The position numbers and the translations under genes are program-made. The notes beneath the pieces were generated by a model. That model was not told the DNA's origin, did not search any database, and saw nothing but the letters and a program-made list of their open reading frames with translations. Of a stretch of DNA of 64,000 nt, positions 1 to 9,700 are shown in pieces; position 1 is the stretch's first letter; each line of letters begins with the position of its first letter. This stretch comes from Persephonella sp964519345 (GTDB lineage Bacteria; Aquificota; Aquificia; Aquificales; Hydrogenothermaceae): assembly GCA_964519345.1 (NCBI GenBank), contig CAZFKX010000026.1, forward strand, positions 90,436 through 154,435, given 5' to 3'.

Positions 1-1065
1 AACTCTGTAACCTCTAATAGTGTCTAATAATGTTAAAAACTCAACTGTATCTTTAACGTCGTGTGTTCTTACTATATGTGCCCCATTTAAAACAGCAACA
101 GCTGTAGCACCGAGACTACCGCTTAATCTTTCCCTTGGTAGAGGAGTTTCATCTCTATTAAGTAAGTTTTTTATTATACTACCTATAAATGATTTCCTTG
201 ATATACCTATAAGTACAGGTAATCCCAAAGTTTTGAATTCTTCAAGTCTTTTAATAATCTCAACATTATGTTCCACATACTTACCAAATCCTATTCCTGG
301 ATCTACTATAAATCTATCCTTTCTTATGCCGTGCTTAATCCCAAAATTTATCTGATTATCTAAGAAATCCAATATCTCAAGAACAACATCATTGTAGTAA
401 ATATTTTCCTGCATATTTCCTGGTCTTCCTTTAATATGATTTACAACAATTGGACAGTCATATCTACTTACGACCTTAACCATCTCTGGATCAAAGCTCA
501 TCCCGCTTATATCATTTATAATGTCAGCTCCTTCCTGTAAAGCTTTTTCTGCTACTTTTGACTTGTAAGTATCTATGGATATTAAAAAATTATCTCCAAG
601 CTCCTTTCTTACTGCTTTTATAACAGGTATAACCCTTTCAAGTTCTTCTTCTACTGAGACAGGGACTGCTCCAGGTCTTGTTGATTCTCCCCCAATATCT
701 ATAATATCAGCTCCTTCTTCAAGCATATATGCTACCCTTTCCACCGCCTTTTCAATATCACCGTAATATATCCCTCCATCAGAAAACGAATCAGGTGTTA
801 GATTAAGAATACCCATAACCGCTGTCCTGTCTCCCAGATTAAGAAATTTACCTTTGTAATTTATCTTGAAATGTTTTTTATGAATATTTATCCATTTTTC
901 TGTAAGCTCTCTTGCTATATCGCCTTTTCCTTCTGATTTTAATCTTTTTATAATTTTTTTAAACTGTTCTTCATCTTCAACATACACTGGATTATAAAAA
1001 GGGTCTGAAAATAAAATTTTATACCTTTTCTTAGACTCAACGATTATATGAGTGCGGTAATTCAA
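1..1065 (-). CDS. folP: Dihydropteroate synthase (3' end beyond window)
   Basis: Condenses p-aminobenzoate with 6-hydroxymethyl-dihydropterin diphosphate in folate synthesis (cytoplasm). The minus strand reads open from a TTG at 1065 to base 1 (355 codons, no stop), so the C-terminus is missing. Family motifs seen in order: MGILNLTPDSFSDGG (from residue 84), DIGGESTRPGA, SIDTYK, INDISG, NHIKGRPGNM, DPGIGFGK, GISRKSFIG and a final RTHDV. The TTG is chosen because AAGGAGAGAG lies just upstream and no ATG occurs before the motifs. About 83 residues precede the TIM-barrel core, longer than the classical enzyme. Divergent from dnaG. Family call is secure; the function of the N-terminal extension is unknown. 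Confidence 0.93.
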   Translation of the reverse strand, partial: MNYRTHIIVESKKRYKILFSDPFYNPVYVEDEEQFKKIIKRLKSEGKGDIARELTEKWINIHKKHFKINYKGKFLNLGDRTAVMGILNLTPDSFSDGGIYYGDIEKAVERVAYMLEEGADIIDIGGESTRPGAVPVSVEEELERVIPVIKAVRKELGDNFLISIDTYKSKVAEKALQEGADIINDISGMSFDPEMVKVVSRYDCPIVVNHIKGRPGNMQENIYYNDVVLEILDFLDNQINFGIKHGIRKDRFIVDPGIGFGKYVEHNVEIIKRLEEFKTLGLPVLIGISRKSFIGSIIKNLLNRDETPLPRERLSGSLGATAVAVLNGAHIVRTHDVKDTVEFLTLLDTIRGYRV

Positions 1066-1133
1066 CTCTCTCTCCTTAATATAATTTTACAAATATTTTA
1101 CATTTATTAGAGTTTAAAAAATAGTTGCTTTTG

Positions 1134-1139
1134 TATAAT
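1134..1139 (+). promoter_or_regulatory. Candidate -10 box for dnaG-rpoD
   Basis: A TATAAT lies 59 bases before the dnaG ATG in the 132-base divergent gap with folP. No convincing -35 is seen at the usual distance (the bases there are an A/T-rich AGTTTA). The rest of the gap (1066-1197) is A/T-rich with nothing else recognisable except the dnaG ribosome site GAGG at 1189-1192. Low certainty in such AT-rich DNA. Confidence 0.35.
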
Positions 1140-1197
1140 TTTTTATTAAATTTTTAATATATCTCTTTTCACTTTAATAACAAAAAATGAGGATTTA

Positions 1198-2844
1198 ATG
1201 GCTATAAGCCCAGACACCATAGAAGAAGTTAGAAGAACAGCAAATGTTTATGATGTTATATCCGAGTATATAAACCTTGAAAAAGCAGGTTCAAACTATA
1301 AAGCTTTGTGCCCTTTCCATTCTGAAAAAACACCGTCATTCATTGTTTCACCTCAAAAAAATATATTTAAATGTTTTGGATGTGGAAAAAGCGGTACGGC
1401 TCTTTCATTTATTATGGATTATGAAGGAATCTCATTCTCAGAAGCTGTAATAAAGTTAGCTAATAAATACAACATTCCTGTCAAGTACACAGGGAGTGGA
1501 AAAAATTACGAATATCTAAAAGGTCTTTTTTCCATTACAGAAAAAATATCAGATTTTTACAGAAATCAGCTAAAAAACTCAAAAAAAGCTAAGGAATATC
1601 TAAAAAAAAGAGAGATCCTTTCAACAACAGCTGATCATTTTAATATAGGTTACTCACCAGAAAATCCTGAACTTATCATTAATTATTCCAAAAAGGAAGG
1701 AATCAGCATAAATGACCTTAAAGAAGTTGGTATTATCACAGAAAAAGAAAATGGAACTGCGGTTGATAAATTTAGAGGTAGATTGATATTTCCAATTAGG
1801 GATCACAGAGGTAGAATTGTTGCATTTGGAGGAAGAACCCTAAGAGAAGATCAGCAACCTAAATATATTAACTCACCTGAGACAGCGTTATACTCTAAAG
1901 GAAAGATTCTCTACGGTTTTTACGAATCAAAGAATTACCTTAGGGAAAAAAAATGGACTGTTATCGTTGAAGGTTATCTTGATCTTATATCACTGTATCA
2001 GACAGGAATAAGAAACGTTGTTGCAACACTGGGAACATCATTTACAGAATTTCATGGGGATCTTCTGAAAAAATTTGTAAATAAAGCCGTCTTAATGTTT
2101 GACAGTGACAAAGCAGGTAAAAAAGCTGTAATAAGGGCTGCAAAAGTACTTTTATCCAGAAATATAGATGTTTACTATGCATTTATAGAAGAAGGGAAGG
2201 ATCCCGATGATCTTGCAAAGCAGGGATTTAAAGCCGTTGAAAACGTGTTAAAGAACGCTCAAAACTTCCTCGACTTTCTTCTTAAAAAAATTATAGAAGA
2301 AAAAGAATTGAAAAAAAAGGGAGAGATCATAGATTTATATCTTGATATGATTTCTGTTATTCCTGAAAAAACAAAACAGGGACTTTTAATAAAAAAACTT
2401 TCAGAGGAGACAGGACTTCAGGAGAGCTACTTAGAACTCAAAAAAAGCGATATAAAACCAGAATTAGAATATACGAAAGTTACAGACTATCTCTCAAAAA
2501 CTGAAAAATTGATACTGAAAACATTAATCTACAAAAAAGAGGAGCTATTGAGCAGATTTAATAGATTTGATAAAATAGAAGGTTCTGGAAACTTTGAGAT
2601 TTTGGTTAGAGCAATACTTAATAATGAAGAGATTCAGGAAGAGGTTTTGGAGGATATAGCTCAGTCAGAGGAGATAGTTGATCTGGAGGCTGCTGTTTAT
2701 GCTCTCGAAAGGAAATACAGAGCCTGGCTGAAAAAAGAAAACGAGCTTTATTTGAGTGTAAATAATGATCCTGACGAGGAGTTTTTAATGAAACTTCAGG
2801 AAGAAGTTAAAAAAACTATTTTAGGAGGAAGTGTTAAAAAATGA
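1198..2844 (+). CDS. dnaG: DNA primase
   Basis: Makes RNA primers at the replication fork. The 548 residues show the CHC2 zinc-binding domain at the N-terminus (C38, H41, C59, C62). A Toprim catalytic core follows with the acidic motif EGYLD at about 258 and DSDKAG at about 302. The C-terminus is a less conserved, lysine-rich helical region expected to bind helicase. The ATG at 1198 has GAGG six bases upstream. The stop overlaps the rpoD start by four bases, so the two are co-translated. This keeps the dnaG-rpoD part of the classical macromolecular synthesis operon, but rpsU is not in front. Confidence 0.97.
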   Translation: MAISPDTIEEVRRTANVYDVISEYINLEKAGSNYKALCPFHSEKTPSFIVSPQKNIFKCFGCGKSGTALSFIMDYEGISFSEAVIKLANKYNIPVKYTGSGKNYEYLKGLFSITEKISDFYRNQLKNSKKAKEYLKKREILSTTADHFNIGYSPENPELIINYSKKEGISINDLKEVGIITEKENGTAVDKFRGRLIFPIRDHRGRIVAFGGRTLREDQQPKYINSPETALYSKGKILYGFYESKNYLREKKWTVIVEGYLDLISLYQTGIRNVVATLGTSFTEFHGDLLKKFVNKAVLMFDSDKAGKKAVIRAAKVLLSRNIDVYYAFIEEGKDPDDLAKQGFKAVENVLKNAQNFLDFLLKKIIEEKELKKKGEIIDLYLDMISVIPEKTKQGLLIKKLSEETGLQESYLELKKSDIKPELEYTKVTDYLSKTEKLILKTLIYKKEELLSRFNRFDKIEGSGNFEILVRAILNNEEIQEEVLEDIAQSEEIVDLEAAVYALERKYRAWLKKENELYLSVNNDPDEEFLMKLQEEVKKTILGGSVKK

Positions 2845-4574
2845 TGCATGAAAGGGATGATGTTAGGAAAGTCATCATGCTCGCAAAAGAAAAAGGCTAT
2901 GTTACCTACAAAGAACTGTCAGAGATTATAGATGAAGATCTCCTCCTTTCAGATGAGCTTGAACAGCTGATTGAATACCTGAATGAACTAAATATTGATG
3001 TTATTGAAGAAGCAAAACCTGAAGAGTTTGCTGGGGAGAGCGATTATTTAGGTATTAATTTTTCTGACGACGCTTGGGCTAAAACAGACGATCCTGTGAA
3101 ACTGTACCTAAAAGAGATGGGAAAAATACCTCTTCTTACAAGGGATGAGGAAATAAAACTTGCCAAAGATATAGAAAGAGGGAGGAAAAAGGTATTCAGA
3201 GGACTGTTGAGAACATCATTTTTGGCTGAAAGATTACTTGATGAGTGGGCTAAAGTAGCAGACGGAAGAATGAAAGTTAAAGATATCATAAATATAGACA
3301 GTAATGAGTACGATGTTGAAGATGAGAATTATGATGAAGCTGAAGTTATGGATGCTATAACAAGAGACTTTATACAAAAAGGTCTCATTCTTGCCCAGAT
3401 GTACAGGGAGTTAAGAGATCTTGAACAGGCCATTATTGAAAATCCAGATGATACAGAACTTAAAAAAGAGTTTATAGAAAAGCATGCAAAAGTAAACAGA
3501 TTTATAAAAGATCTAAATATTAAGTTTACAAAACTTGACAAGATAGCTGATGAATTAAAAGAACTCTACATGAAACTTAAAAGAAAGGAAAAAGATCTTA
3601 ATAAGAGGATAAAAAGACTTCAAAAGATAGACTCAGATATTGAGAAGCTTTTAAAGGGCGATTATGATGATCCAGAGATATTAAAAAAGATAGAGGAAAA
3701 TGGCTTCTCCTTTGGAAGGTTTGAGATACTAAGAACAGAAACATTAAAACTTCAGGAAGAGATAGACGAGCTGAGAGAAATGATAGGAACTGTCCCAACA
3801 GAGTTTGATCACGTTATAAACATAATACAGGAAGGAAGAAAAGAGGTAAATGAAACAAAACAAAAAATAGTTCAATCAAACCTCAGACTTGTTGTATCGA
3901 TAGCTAAAAAGTACACCAACAGGGGACTACAGTTCCTTGATCTTATTCAGGAAGGGAACATAGGTCTTATGAAGGCTGTTGATAAATTTGATTACAAAAA
4001 AGGGTATAAATTCTCTACATACGCAACATGGTGGATAAGACAGGCAATAACAAGAGCTATTGCGGACCAGGCAAGAACAATTAGAATACCTGTTCATATG
4101 ATTGAGACTATAAATAAACTTGTCAGGGTTGCCCGCTCTATGGTTCAGGAGCTTGGAAGAGAACCAACGCCTGAAGAAATAGCGAAAAAAGTTGGGATGC
4201 CAGCTGAAAAGGTTAGAAAAATTTTAAGAACATCTCAGGAACCTATCTCCCTCGAAACACCAATAGGAGATGACGACGAATCACATCTGGGCGATTTTAT
4301 AGAAGACAAAACGGTTATGTCACCAGAACAGCACGTTTTGAGACAGGCTTTAAGACAGCAGCTTGAAGAAGTTCTTTCTACACTTTCAGAAAGGGAAGAA
4401 CAGGTTCTAAGATATAGATTCGGTCTTGAGGATGATACAGAGTATACTCTTGAACAGGTTGGTAAAAAGTTCGGTGTAACAAGGGAGAGAATCAGACAGA
4501 TAGAAGCAAAAGCATTAAGAAAACTAAGACATCCACATAGAGCAAAATATTTAAGGCCTTTCTGCGAGGATTAA
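2841..4574 (+). CDS. rpoD: RNA polymerase primary sigma factor (sigma-70)
   Basis: Directs RNA polymerase to housekeeping promoters. Of 577 residues, about 1-60 are region 1.1 and about 84-118 region 1.2. A charged, coiled non-conserved region runs to about 335. Region 2 starts near 343 with SNLRLVVSIAKKY and holds the -10 recognition stretch (STYATWWIRQAI). Region 3 follows, then region 4 near 534 with the helix-turn-helix YTLEQVGKKFGVTRERIRQI. AGGAGG at 2823-2828 lies inside the dnaG end and serves either of two adjacent ATGs (2841, 2844). The TTGATT/TATAAT-like promoters proposed elsewhere in this window would be read by this protein. Confidence 0.97.
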   Translation: MMHERDDVRKVIMLAKEKGYVTYKELSEIIDEDLLLSDELEQLIEYLNELNIDVIEEAKPEEFAGESDYLGINFSDDAWAKTDDPVKLYLKEMGKIPLLTRDEEIKLAKDIERGRKKVFRGLLRTSFLAERLLDEWAKVADGRMKVKDIINIDSNEYDVEDENYDEAEVMDAITRDFIQKGLILAQMYRELRDLEQAIIENPDDTELKKEFIEKHAKVNRFIKDLNIKFTKLDKIADELKELYMKLKRKEKDLNKRIKRLQKIDSDIEKLLKGDYDDPEILKKIEENGFSFGRFEILRTETLKLQEEIDELREMIGTVPTEFDHVINIIQEGRKEVNETKQKIVQSNLRLVVSIAKKYTNRGLQFLDLIQEGNIGLMKAVDKFDYKKGYKFSTYATWWIRQAITRAIADQARTIRIPVHMIETINKLVRVARSMVQELGREPTPEEIAKKVGMPAEKVRKILRTSQEPISLETPIGDDDESHLGDFIEDKTVMSPEQHVLRQALRQQLEEVLSTLSEREEQVLRYRFGLEDDTEYTLEQVGKKFGVTRERIRQIEAKALRKLRHPHRAKYLRPFCED

Positions 4575-4578
4575 ACAC

Positions 4579-4608
4579 AATAGGGAGGAAAACCTCCCTA
4601 TTATTTTT
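4579..4608 (+). terminator. Intrinsic terminator after rpoD
   Basis: A perfect 10-base stem, AATAGGGAGG (4579-4588) with CCTCCCTATT (4593-4602), AAAA loop, followed by ATTTTT. It ends the dnaG-rpoD transcript. The right arm overlaps the stop codon of the opposing small membrane-protein gene; on the minus strand there is no U-run, so it looks one-directional. One of only two convincing intrinsic terminators found in the window. Confidence 0.9.
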
Positions 4609-4930
4609 CATTTAAGATCTTCCTTATTATTCTTAAATAATCCTTTTCAACATTTAAAAAAACAAGCATCAGAATAAAAAGAATAAGAAGTGAAATCATA
4701 AAAAGATTAAAGAAAAGAGGCGCCAATTTTACGACCATTACCAATCTATAGTCATCTAACGATTTTAAGTTTTCGGAAAAATATTCTGGGTTTACAATAA
4801 AAGGAACCTTAAAAAAAGCATAAATATAGACCAGTATCCAGACAAATATAATCATAACGATGATTCTTGATCCTAATTTTCCTACCTTTAATCTTTGATT
4901 TAAAAACCTCTTTTCCTCTTCATTAAGCAT
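4601..4930 (-). CDS. Small two-helix membrane protein, unknown
   Basis: 109 residues, not recognised. A short charged N-terminus is followed by a hydrophobic segment at about 23-42, a polar loop of about 30 residues, a second hydrophobic segment at about 69-92, and a basic tail. It should sit in the inner membrane as a hairpin. The ATG at 4930 has GAGGTG upstream on its strand (about 4936-4941), which supports a real gene. It stands alone, convergent with rpoD and divergent from hemH. No function can be proposed. Confidence 0.6.
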   Translation of the reverse strand: MLNEEEKRFLNQRLKVGKLGSRIIVMIIFVWILVYIYAFFKVPFIVNPEYFSENLKSLDDYRLVMVVKLAPLFFNLFMISLLILFILMLVFLNVEKDYLRIIRKILNEK

Positions 4931-5031
4931 ACAGCACCTCTTTTATTCCAGCAACAGTATTATGGTATGGTAATCTAACGAAAAAAAACAAGCCTTTTCA
5001 GAAAGCAAAATTTTCTATAAAACTATACTTA

Positions 5032-5059
5032 TTGATTAAGCTATTTTTTGAATTATAAT
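5032..5059 (+). promoter_or_regulatory. Sigma-70 promoter of hemH
   Basis: TTGATT (5032-5037), 16-base spacer, TATAAT (5054-5059). Transcription would start near 5066, which places a possible upstream TTG start (5048) inside the promoter and fixes the hemH start at the ATG at 5087. Confidence 0.75.
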
Positions 5060-5086
5060 ATTCAACAAAATTCTTGCAGGTGGGAT

Positions 5087-6025
5087 ATGAGAAAGACAGG
5101 CATTGTTCTTATGAATATGGGGGGTCCAGACAGTCTTGAGGCTGTTCAGCCTTTTCTGTATAACCTCTTTTCTGATCACAATATCATTAGAATTCCAAGA
5201 ATAATACAAAAACCAGTTGCATGGTTAATCTCAAAATATAGAGCAGAAAAGACAAAAGAGTATTACAGGCTAATGGGAGGAAAATCTCCTCAAAAAGAGC
5301 AGACATTAGAACAGGCTGAGGCTCTTCAGAAAATACTTGGAACAGACTTCAAAGTTGTCGTTGCAATGAGATACTGGCATCCTTTTACAGAAGAAGCGGT
5401 TGAGCAGCTGATTAAAGAAAAAGTAGAAAAAATTATACTTCTTCCCCTGTATCCCCACTACAGCAAGACAACTACTGGCTCTTCTTTTCAGGAATTTGAT
5501 AGAGTTTACAGGAAAAAAGGTTTAAATGTTCCTGTAAAAAAAATCAGTTCATATCACGATAATCCATACTTTATAAAAGCATGGGTTGAACAGATTAAGC
5601 AAACTCTTGGATTAGATGAAAAAAAGTATTATCTCCTTTTTTCAGCTCATTCTCTTCCTGAAAAGGTTATTAAGGAAGGAGATCCATATAAAATTCAGAT
5701 TGAAGAAACAGTTAGACTGATTGCCGGTCATTTCCCTAACAATAAATACTCTATCGCTTATCAGTCTAAGGTAAGTCCTGTGAAATGGCTTGAGCCTTTT
5801 ACAGATGAAGAGATTGTCAGATTAGCTGAGTCTGGCATAAAGAAACTGGCTGTTATTCCTGTATCTTTTGTTTCTGAACATTCCGAAACTTTATACGAAC
5901 TTGACTACCAGTATGGAAAACTTGCAAGGGAAAGAGGAATAGAAAGTTATATAAGAATCCCAACATTAAGATCACATCCATCGTTCATTAAAGCACTCAA
6001 AAATATTATTGAGAAAAATGCATAA
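5087..6025 (+). CDS. hemH: Ferrochelatase
   Basis: Inserts Fe(II) into protoporphyrin IX, the last step of protohaem synthesis. The 312 residues begin MRKTGIVLMNMGGPDS and contain the substrate-loop motif TTTGSSFQEFD, the metal-site motif FSAHSLPEKV (conserved His) and the C-terminal signature SEHSETLYELD. The frame is open 13 codons further upstream to a TTG, but that region holds the promoter, and AGGTGGG just before 5087 is a good ribosome site. The 3' end overlaps the DUF523 gene by eight bases. No other haem gene is nearby. Confidence 0.95.
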   Translation: MRKTGIVLMNMGGPDSLEAVQPFLYNLFSDHNIIRIPRIIQKPVAWLISKYRAEKTKEYYRLMGGKSPQKEQTLEQAEALQKILGTDFKVVVAMRYWHPFTEEAVEQLIKEKVEKIILLPLYPHYSKTTTGSSFQEFDRVYRKKGLNVPVKKISSYHDNPYFIKAWVEQIKQTLGLDEKKYYLLFSAHSLPEKVIKEGDPYKIQIEETVRLIAGHFPNNKYSIAYQSKVSPVKWLEPFTDEEIVRLAESGIKKLAVIPVSFVSEHSETLYELDYQYGKLARERGIESYIRIPTLRSHPSFIKALKNIIEKNA

Positions 6026-6737
6026 ACCACGCATCGTTTTAAGCAGATGCTTTTGTGAACCTGTAAGATATGACGGAAAAAAAATTTACAACCCTTTCAT
6101 TGAAAAACTTAAAAAATATGTAGATATTACAACCGTATGTCCTGAAGTTGATATAGGTCTTGGGGTTCCAAGGAATAAAATATTCCTCATAAAAAAACAG
6201 GATTACAGGATCTACTACAGAGGAAAGGATATAACAGAATCAATAATAGATTTCTCTAAGAGCTTTATAAGCAGAATTGGAGATATTGATGGATTCTTAC
6301 TTAAATCAAAATCTCCAAGCTGTGGTGTAGTAGGAGCAAAAACTTACAGCAACCCTGACGGCACAGGATTTTTAGGAAGAAGACAGGGGGTTTTTGCAAG
6401 AATAATTAAAAAACATTTTCCCTATCTTCCAGTTGAGGATGAATTAAAACTTGAAAATTTATATCTAAGATACTCATTCCTTACAAGAATTTTCTTATAC
6501 TCATATTTCAAAAATACAGAAGACAAAACATTTTTCCTTACCCAGTATGGAAAAATCTTAAGTATGTTCAACCAAAAAAGTTTCAAAATTTTTAAAAAAG
6601 ACCCTCAGATCAAAAATCTTAGGAATATATTAAAAAGAAATATCTCTGAAAAAAAGATAAAAAGTATCTGCCCTAAGTTGGAGAACTGTCCAGAACTTAT
6701 AGTATTTCCCGAAAATCTACTTTATACAGAAAAGTAA
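6018..6737 (+). CDS. DUF523 protein with reduced DUF1722-like tail
   Basis: About 239 residues. The first 145 match DUF523: an early SRCFCEPVRYDG, a CPEVDIGLGVPR motif, and SKSPSCGVVGAK, giving conserved cysteines that could bind metal or a cofactor. DUF523 is often fused to DUF1722; here the linker helix (around FLTRIFLYSYFK) is present, but the rest is short and poorly matched, so the second domain looks degenerate. The ATG at 6018 is preferred over a TTG at 6009. The gene overlaps hemH at its start and the tail of convergent metH by 16 bases. Biochemical role unknown. Confidence 0.75.
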   Translation: MHKPRIVLSRCFCEPVRYDGKKIYNPFIEKLKKYVDITTVCPEVDIGLGVPRNKIFLIKKQDYRIYYRGKDITESIIDFSKSFISRIGDIDGFLLKSKSPSCGVVGAKTYSNPDGTGFLGRRQGVFARIIKKHFPYLPVEDELKLENLYLRYSFLTRIFLYSYFKNTEDKTFFLTQYGKILSMFNQKSFKIFKKDPQIKNLRNILKRNISEKKIKSICPKLENCPELIVFPENLLYTEK

Positions 6738-9700
6738 GTAGCCTCGGGATGATAAACTACTATAGCGTCTGTTGACTGCTCTGGAGTAATAATGTAATTT
6801 TCCGTAAGTGTTATTCCAAACTCTTCAGGTTTCAAAAGGGAAAATATTTTTTCGTTTATGGAAAGATCTGGACAGGCTGGATAACCTGGAGAGTATCTTG
6901 CCCCTTGATAATTTCTTATCTGATAGTTAACATCCTCAAGTGTTTTTCCTTCATTTTCAGCTATATTCAGCTCAATTCTTATTTTTTTATGGATTATCTC
7001 TGCCAATGCTTCTGCAAGTTCTACTCCAAGGCCGTGAACAAGATGATAATCTTTGTATTTTCCCATTCTAAAAAGTTCCTTCTCATACTCAGAAAGCTTA
7101 CTGCCTGCTGAGACTATAGTAAAGGCAACAGTATCATGTCTCTCTGTATGAAAATAATCAGCTATACATCTGTATGGGGGTTTCTTAGACCTTGGAAAAT
7201 TTATAACCAGTTCCCCAGTTCCTATAATATCCTTAAGAGGTTCTCTATTTACATCTTCATCTTTTATCCATCCTTCTGTTTCAGGAAAAATTATGAGCGA
7301 ACATTCTTTATTTTCTTCTCCCTCAACAGGAAAATCCGATCTACACGGCCAGTATCCATAAATTATCTTCGGCTGAAATATATTCTCATTTATGAGAACT
7401 CTTTTCAGTCTTTCAAAAGCAGGCAGTATCTCTTCTTTTTTGATTCTCTCATACTCCTCTTTACTTTTTCCACTCCTTGTGTAACCCCATGCTCTTTTAA
7501 AAAGGCTACCTTTGTTTATCCATTTAAAGGCAAGTTCTTGGATATATCTATACAAATTCTTATCTTCCATTTCAGGATACACCCAAACATTTCTTCCCCA
7601 GAAAGGAGGAATAGGAACAGGAACAGATCTGTCAGGCATTTTTATTTTAGAAAGAGGGGGTATTTTTATCTCCTCTTTTTCAGGTTTTAACTCTTCTTTT
7701 TCTTCTTCATCATGTCCAAGATCAGTATCAAGAGGAGAGATTCTGTCCCACTTTTCTATTCTTGTCATAGCTTTGATACCATCAAAAGCATCTTTACAAT
7801 AAAATACAGGACCATCATAAACAGGCCTGCAGTAATTATCTACAAACTTCTTGTTTAGAGCCGCACCACCAAGTAAAACAGGTACATTTATACCCCTTTT
7901 TTTCATCTCTTCAAGATTATTTTTCATCTCAAGTGTTGATTTAACAAGTAGTCCACTCATTCCAATAGCATCAGCATTGTGTTCTTTATATGCTTTTATA
8001 AAATCTTCAAGCTCAACTTTTATTCCAATATTAATAACCTTGAATCCGTTATTTGTAAGAATAATATCAACCAAATTTTTACCAACATCATGAACATCTC
8101 CCTTAACAGTACCAAGTACTATGGTTGTATTTCTTTCCTTTTTTTTCTTAGGAAGATACTTATTCAGATAGTCAACAGCAGATTTCATAGCTTCTGCAGA
8201 TTGAAGAACAAACGGAAGCTGAATTTTACCTTTACCAAATAAATCTCCTATAATCTTCATACCGTCAATAAGAATATCATTTATTATTCTATCTGGGGGT
8301 ATTGTATGACGAGCTTCCTCAACAGCCTTTATAAGTTTTTCTTTTTCACCATCTATAAGATGTTTTTTTATTTTTTCTTCAACGGGAAGATTCTCAAGAA
8401 GATCTTCCTCTCTTTTTTTATCTTTTTCCTTAACTTTTGAAAAATGCTGAATAAATCTAAATAACGGATCCTCTCCGCTTTCCCATATATTAAATAGGAG
8501 GTTTTCACAGATTTTTCTGTCTTCCTCTGATATTCTGTGATAAGGTATAAGATGTTTTGGATTAACTATTGCCATTGTTAATCCAGCTTCAACACAGTGA
8601 TGAAGGAAAACAGAGTTAAGATACTTTCTTCCTATCATATCAAGACCAAAAGAAACATTTGATATACCAAGTATAAATCCAACCTCAGGATGTCTTTTCC
8701 TGATTTCCTTTATAGCTTCAATAGTATGTACAGCCGCTTCTCTGTACTCTTCATCTCCGGAACCGACTGTAAATGTCAACAGATCAAAAACAAGATCTTC
8801 GGGACAGATACCATGTTTTTCCGTTGCTATTTTATACATCCTTTCGGCTATCTCTATCTTTCTTTCTTTCGTTTTTGCCATTCCCTTCTCGTCAATTGTA
8901 AGAAGAACGAGAGCAGCACCGTATCTTTTTGCAAGTTGACAAATTCTGTCAAACTTTTCCTCACCATCTTCAAGATTTGCAGAATTAAGTATGGGCCTTC
9001 CACCAATATGCTTCAATGCAGCTTCTAAAGCCTCAGGTTGTGTACTGTCAGGCATTAGAGGAATTGGTATTTTTTCATTAAACCTTTTTATAACAGCTTT
9101 CATATCTTTAATCTCGTCTCTTCCTGCAAAATTAACGGAAACATCTATTCCATGTGCACCTGCCCTAACCTGCTCTTGAGCAACAGAGATTATCCCATCA
9201 TAATCCTCATTTAAAAGTAACTCTCTGAACTTTTTTGATCCTGTAGCGTTTGTTCTCTCTCCAACAAGAAATGGTGGCGGCTGCTGTTTCAAAGGCTGAA
9301 CACTGTAGAGCGATGCAAGTGATCTTGGTTGACTCCCTTTAGGTGGTTTTGGTCTTCTGTTCTTAACTTTATCTGCAAGAGCTTTAATATGTGAGGGAGT
9401 TGTTCCACAACAGCCCCCTACTACAGCAACACCATCAAAATCAAGAAATCTGCTTTCTTTTTCAGCAAACTCTTCAGCACCCATAGGATAGTATGTATGC
9501 CCTCCTCTGTTTTCTGGAAGACCTGCATTTGAGTGTACTGATATATAACCATTCCATACCTGTGAGAGTTTTCTAAGATGGCTTTCTATCTGATCAGGTC
9601 CTGTTCCACAGTTAAAACCAAGCGTAAGTATGTCAAAGGGTTCCATTATAACAGCAAGTGTCTGAACATCTGTTCCTATAAGCATGGTTCCCGTTAGTTC

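Noticed and set aside
5048..5086. Longer hemH start at a TTG
   Set aside because: The -10 box of a good promoter covers these bases and the ribosome site fits ATG 5087.
7136..7690. Plus-strand reading frame of 184 codons opposite metH
   Set aside because: Shadow of metH: low-complexity, Phe/Tyr/Ile/Ser-rich translation, no ribosome site, and metH is fully conserved here.
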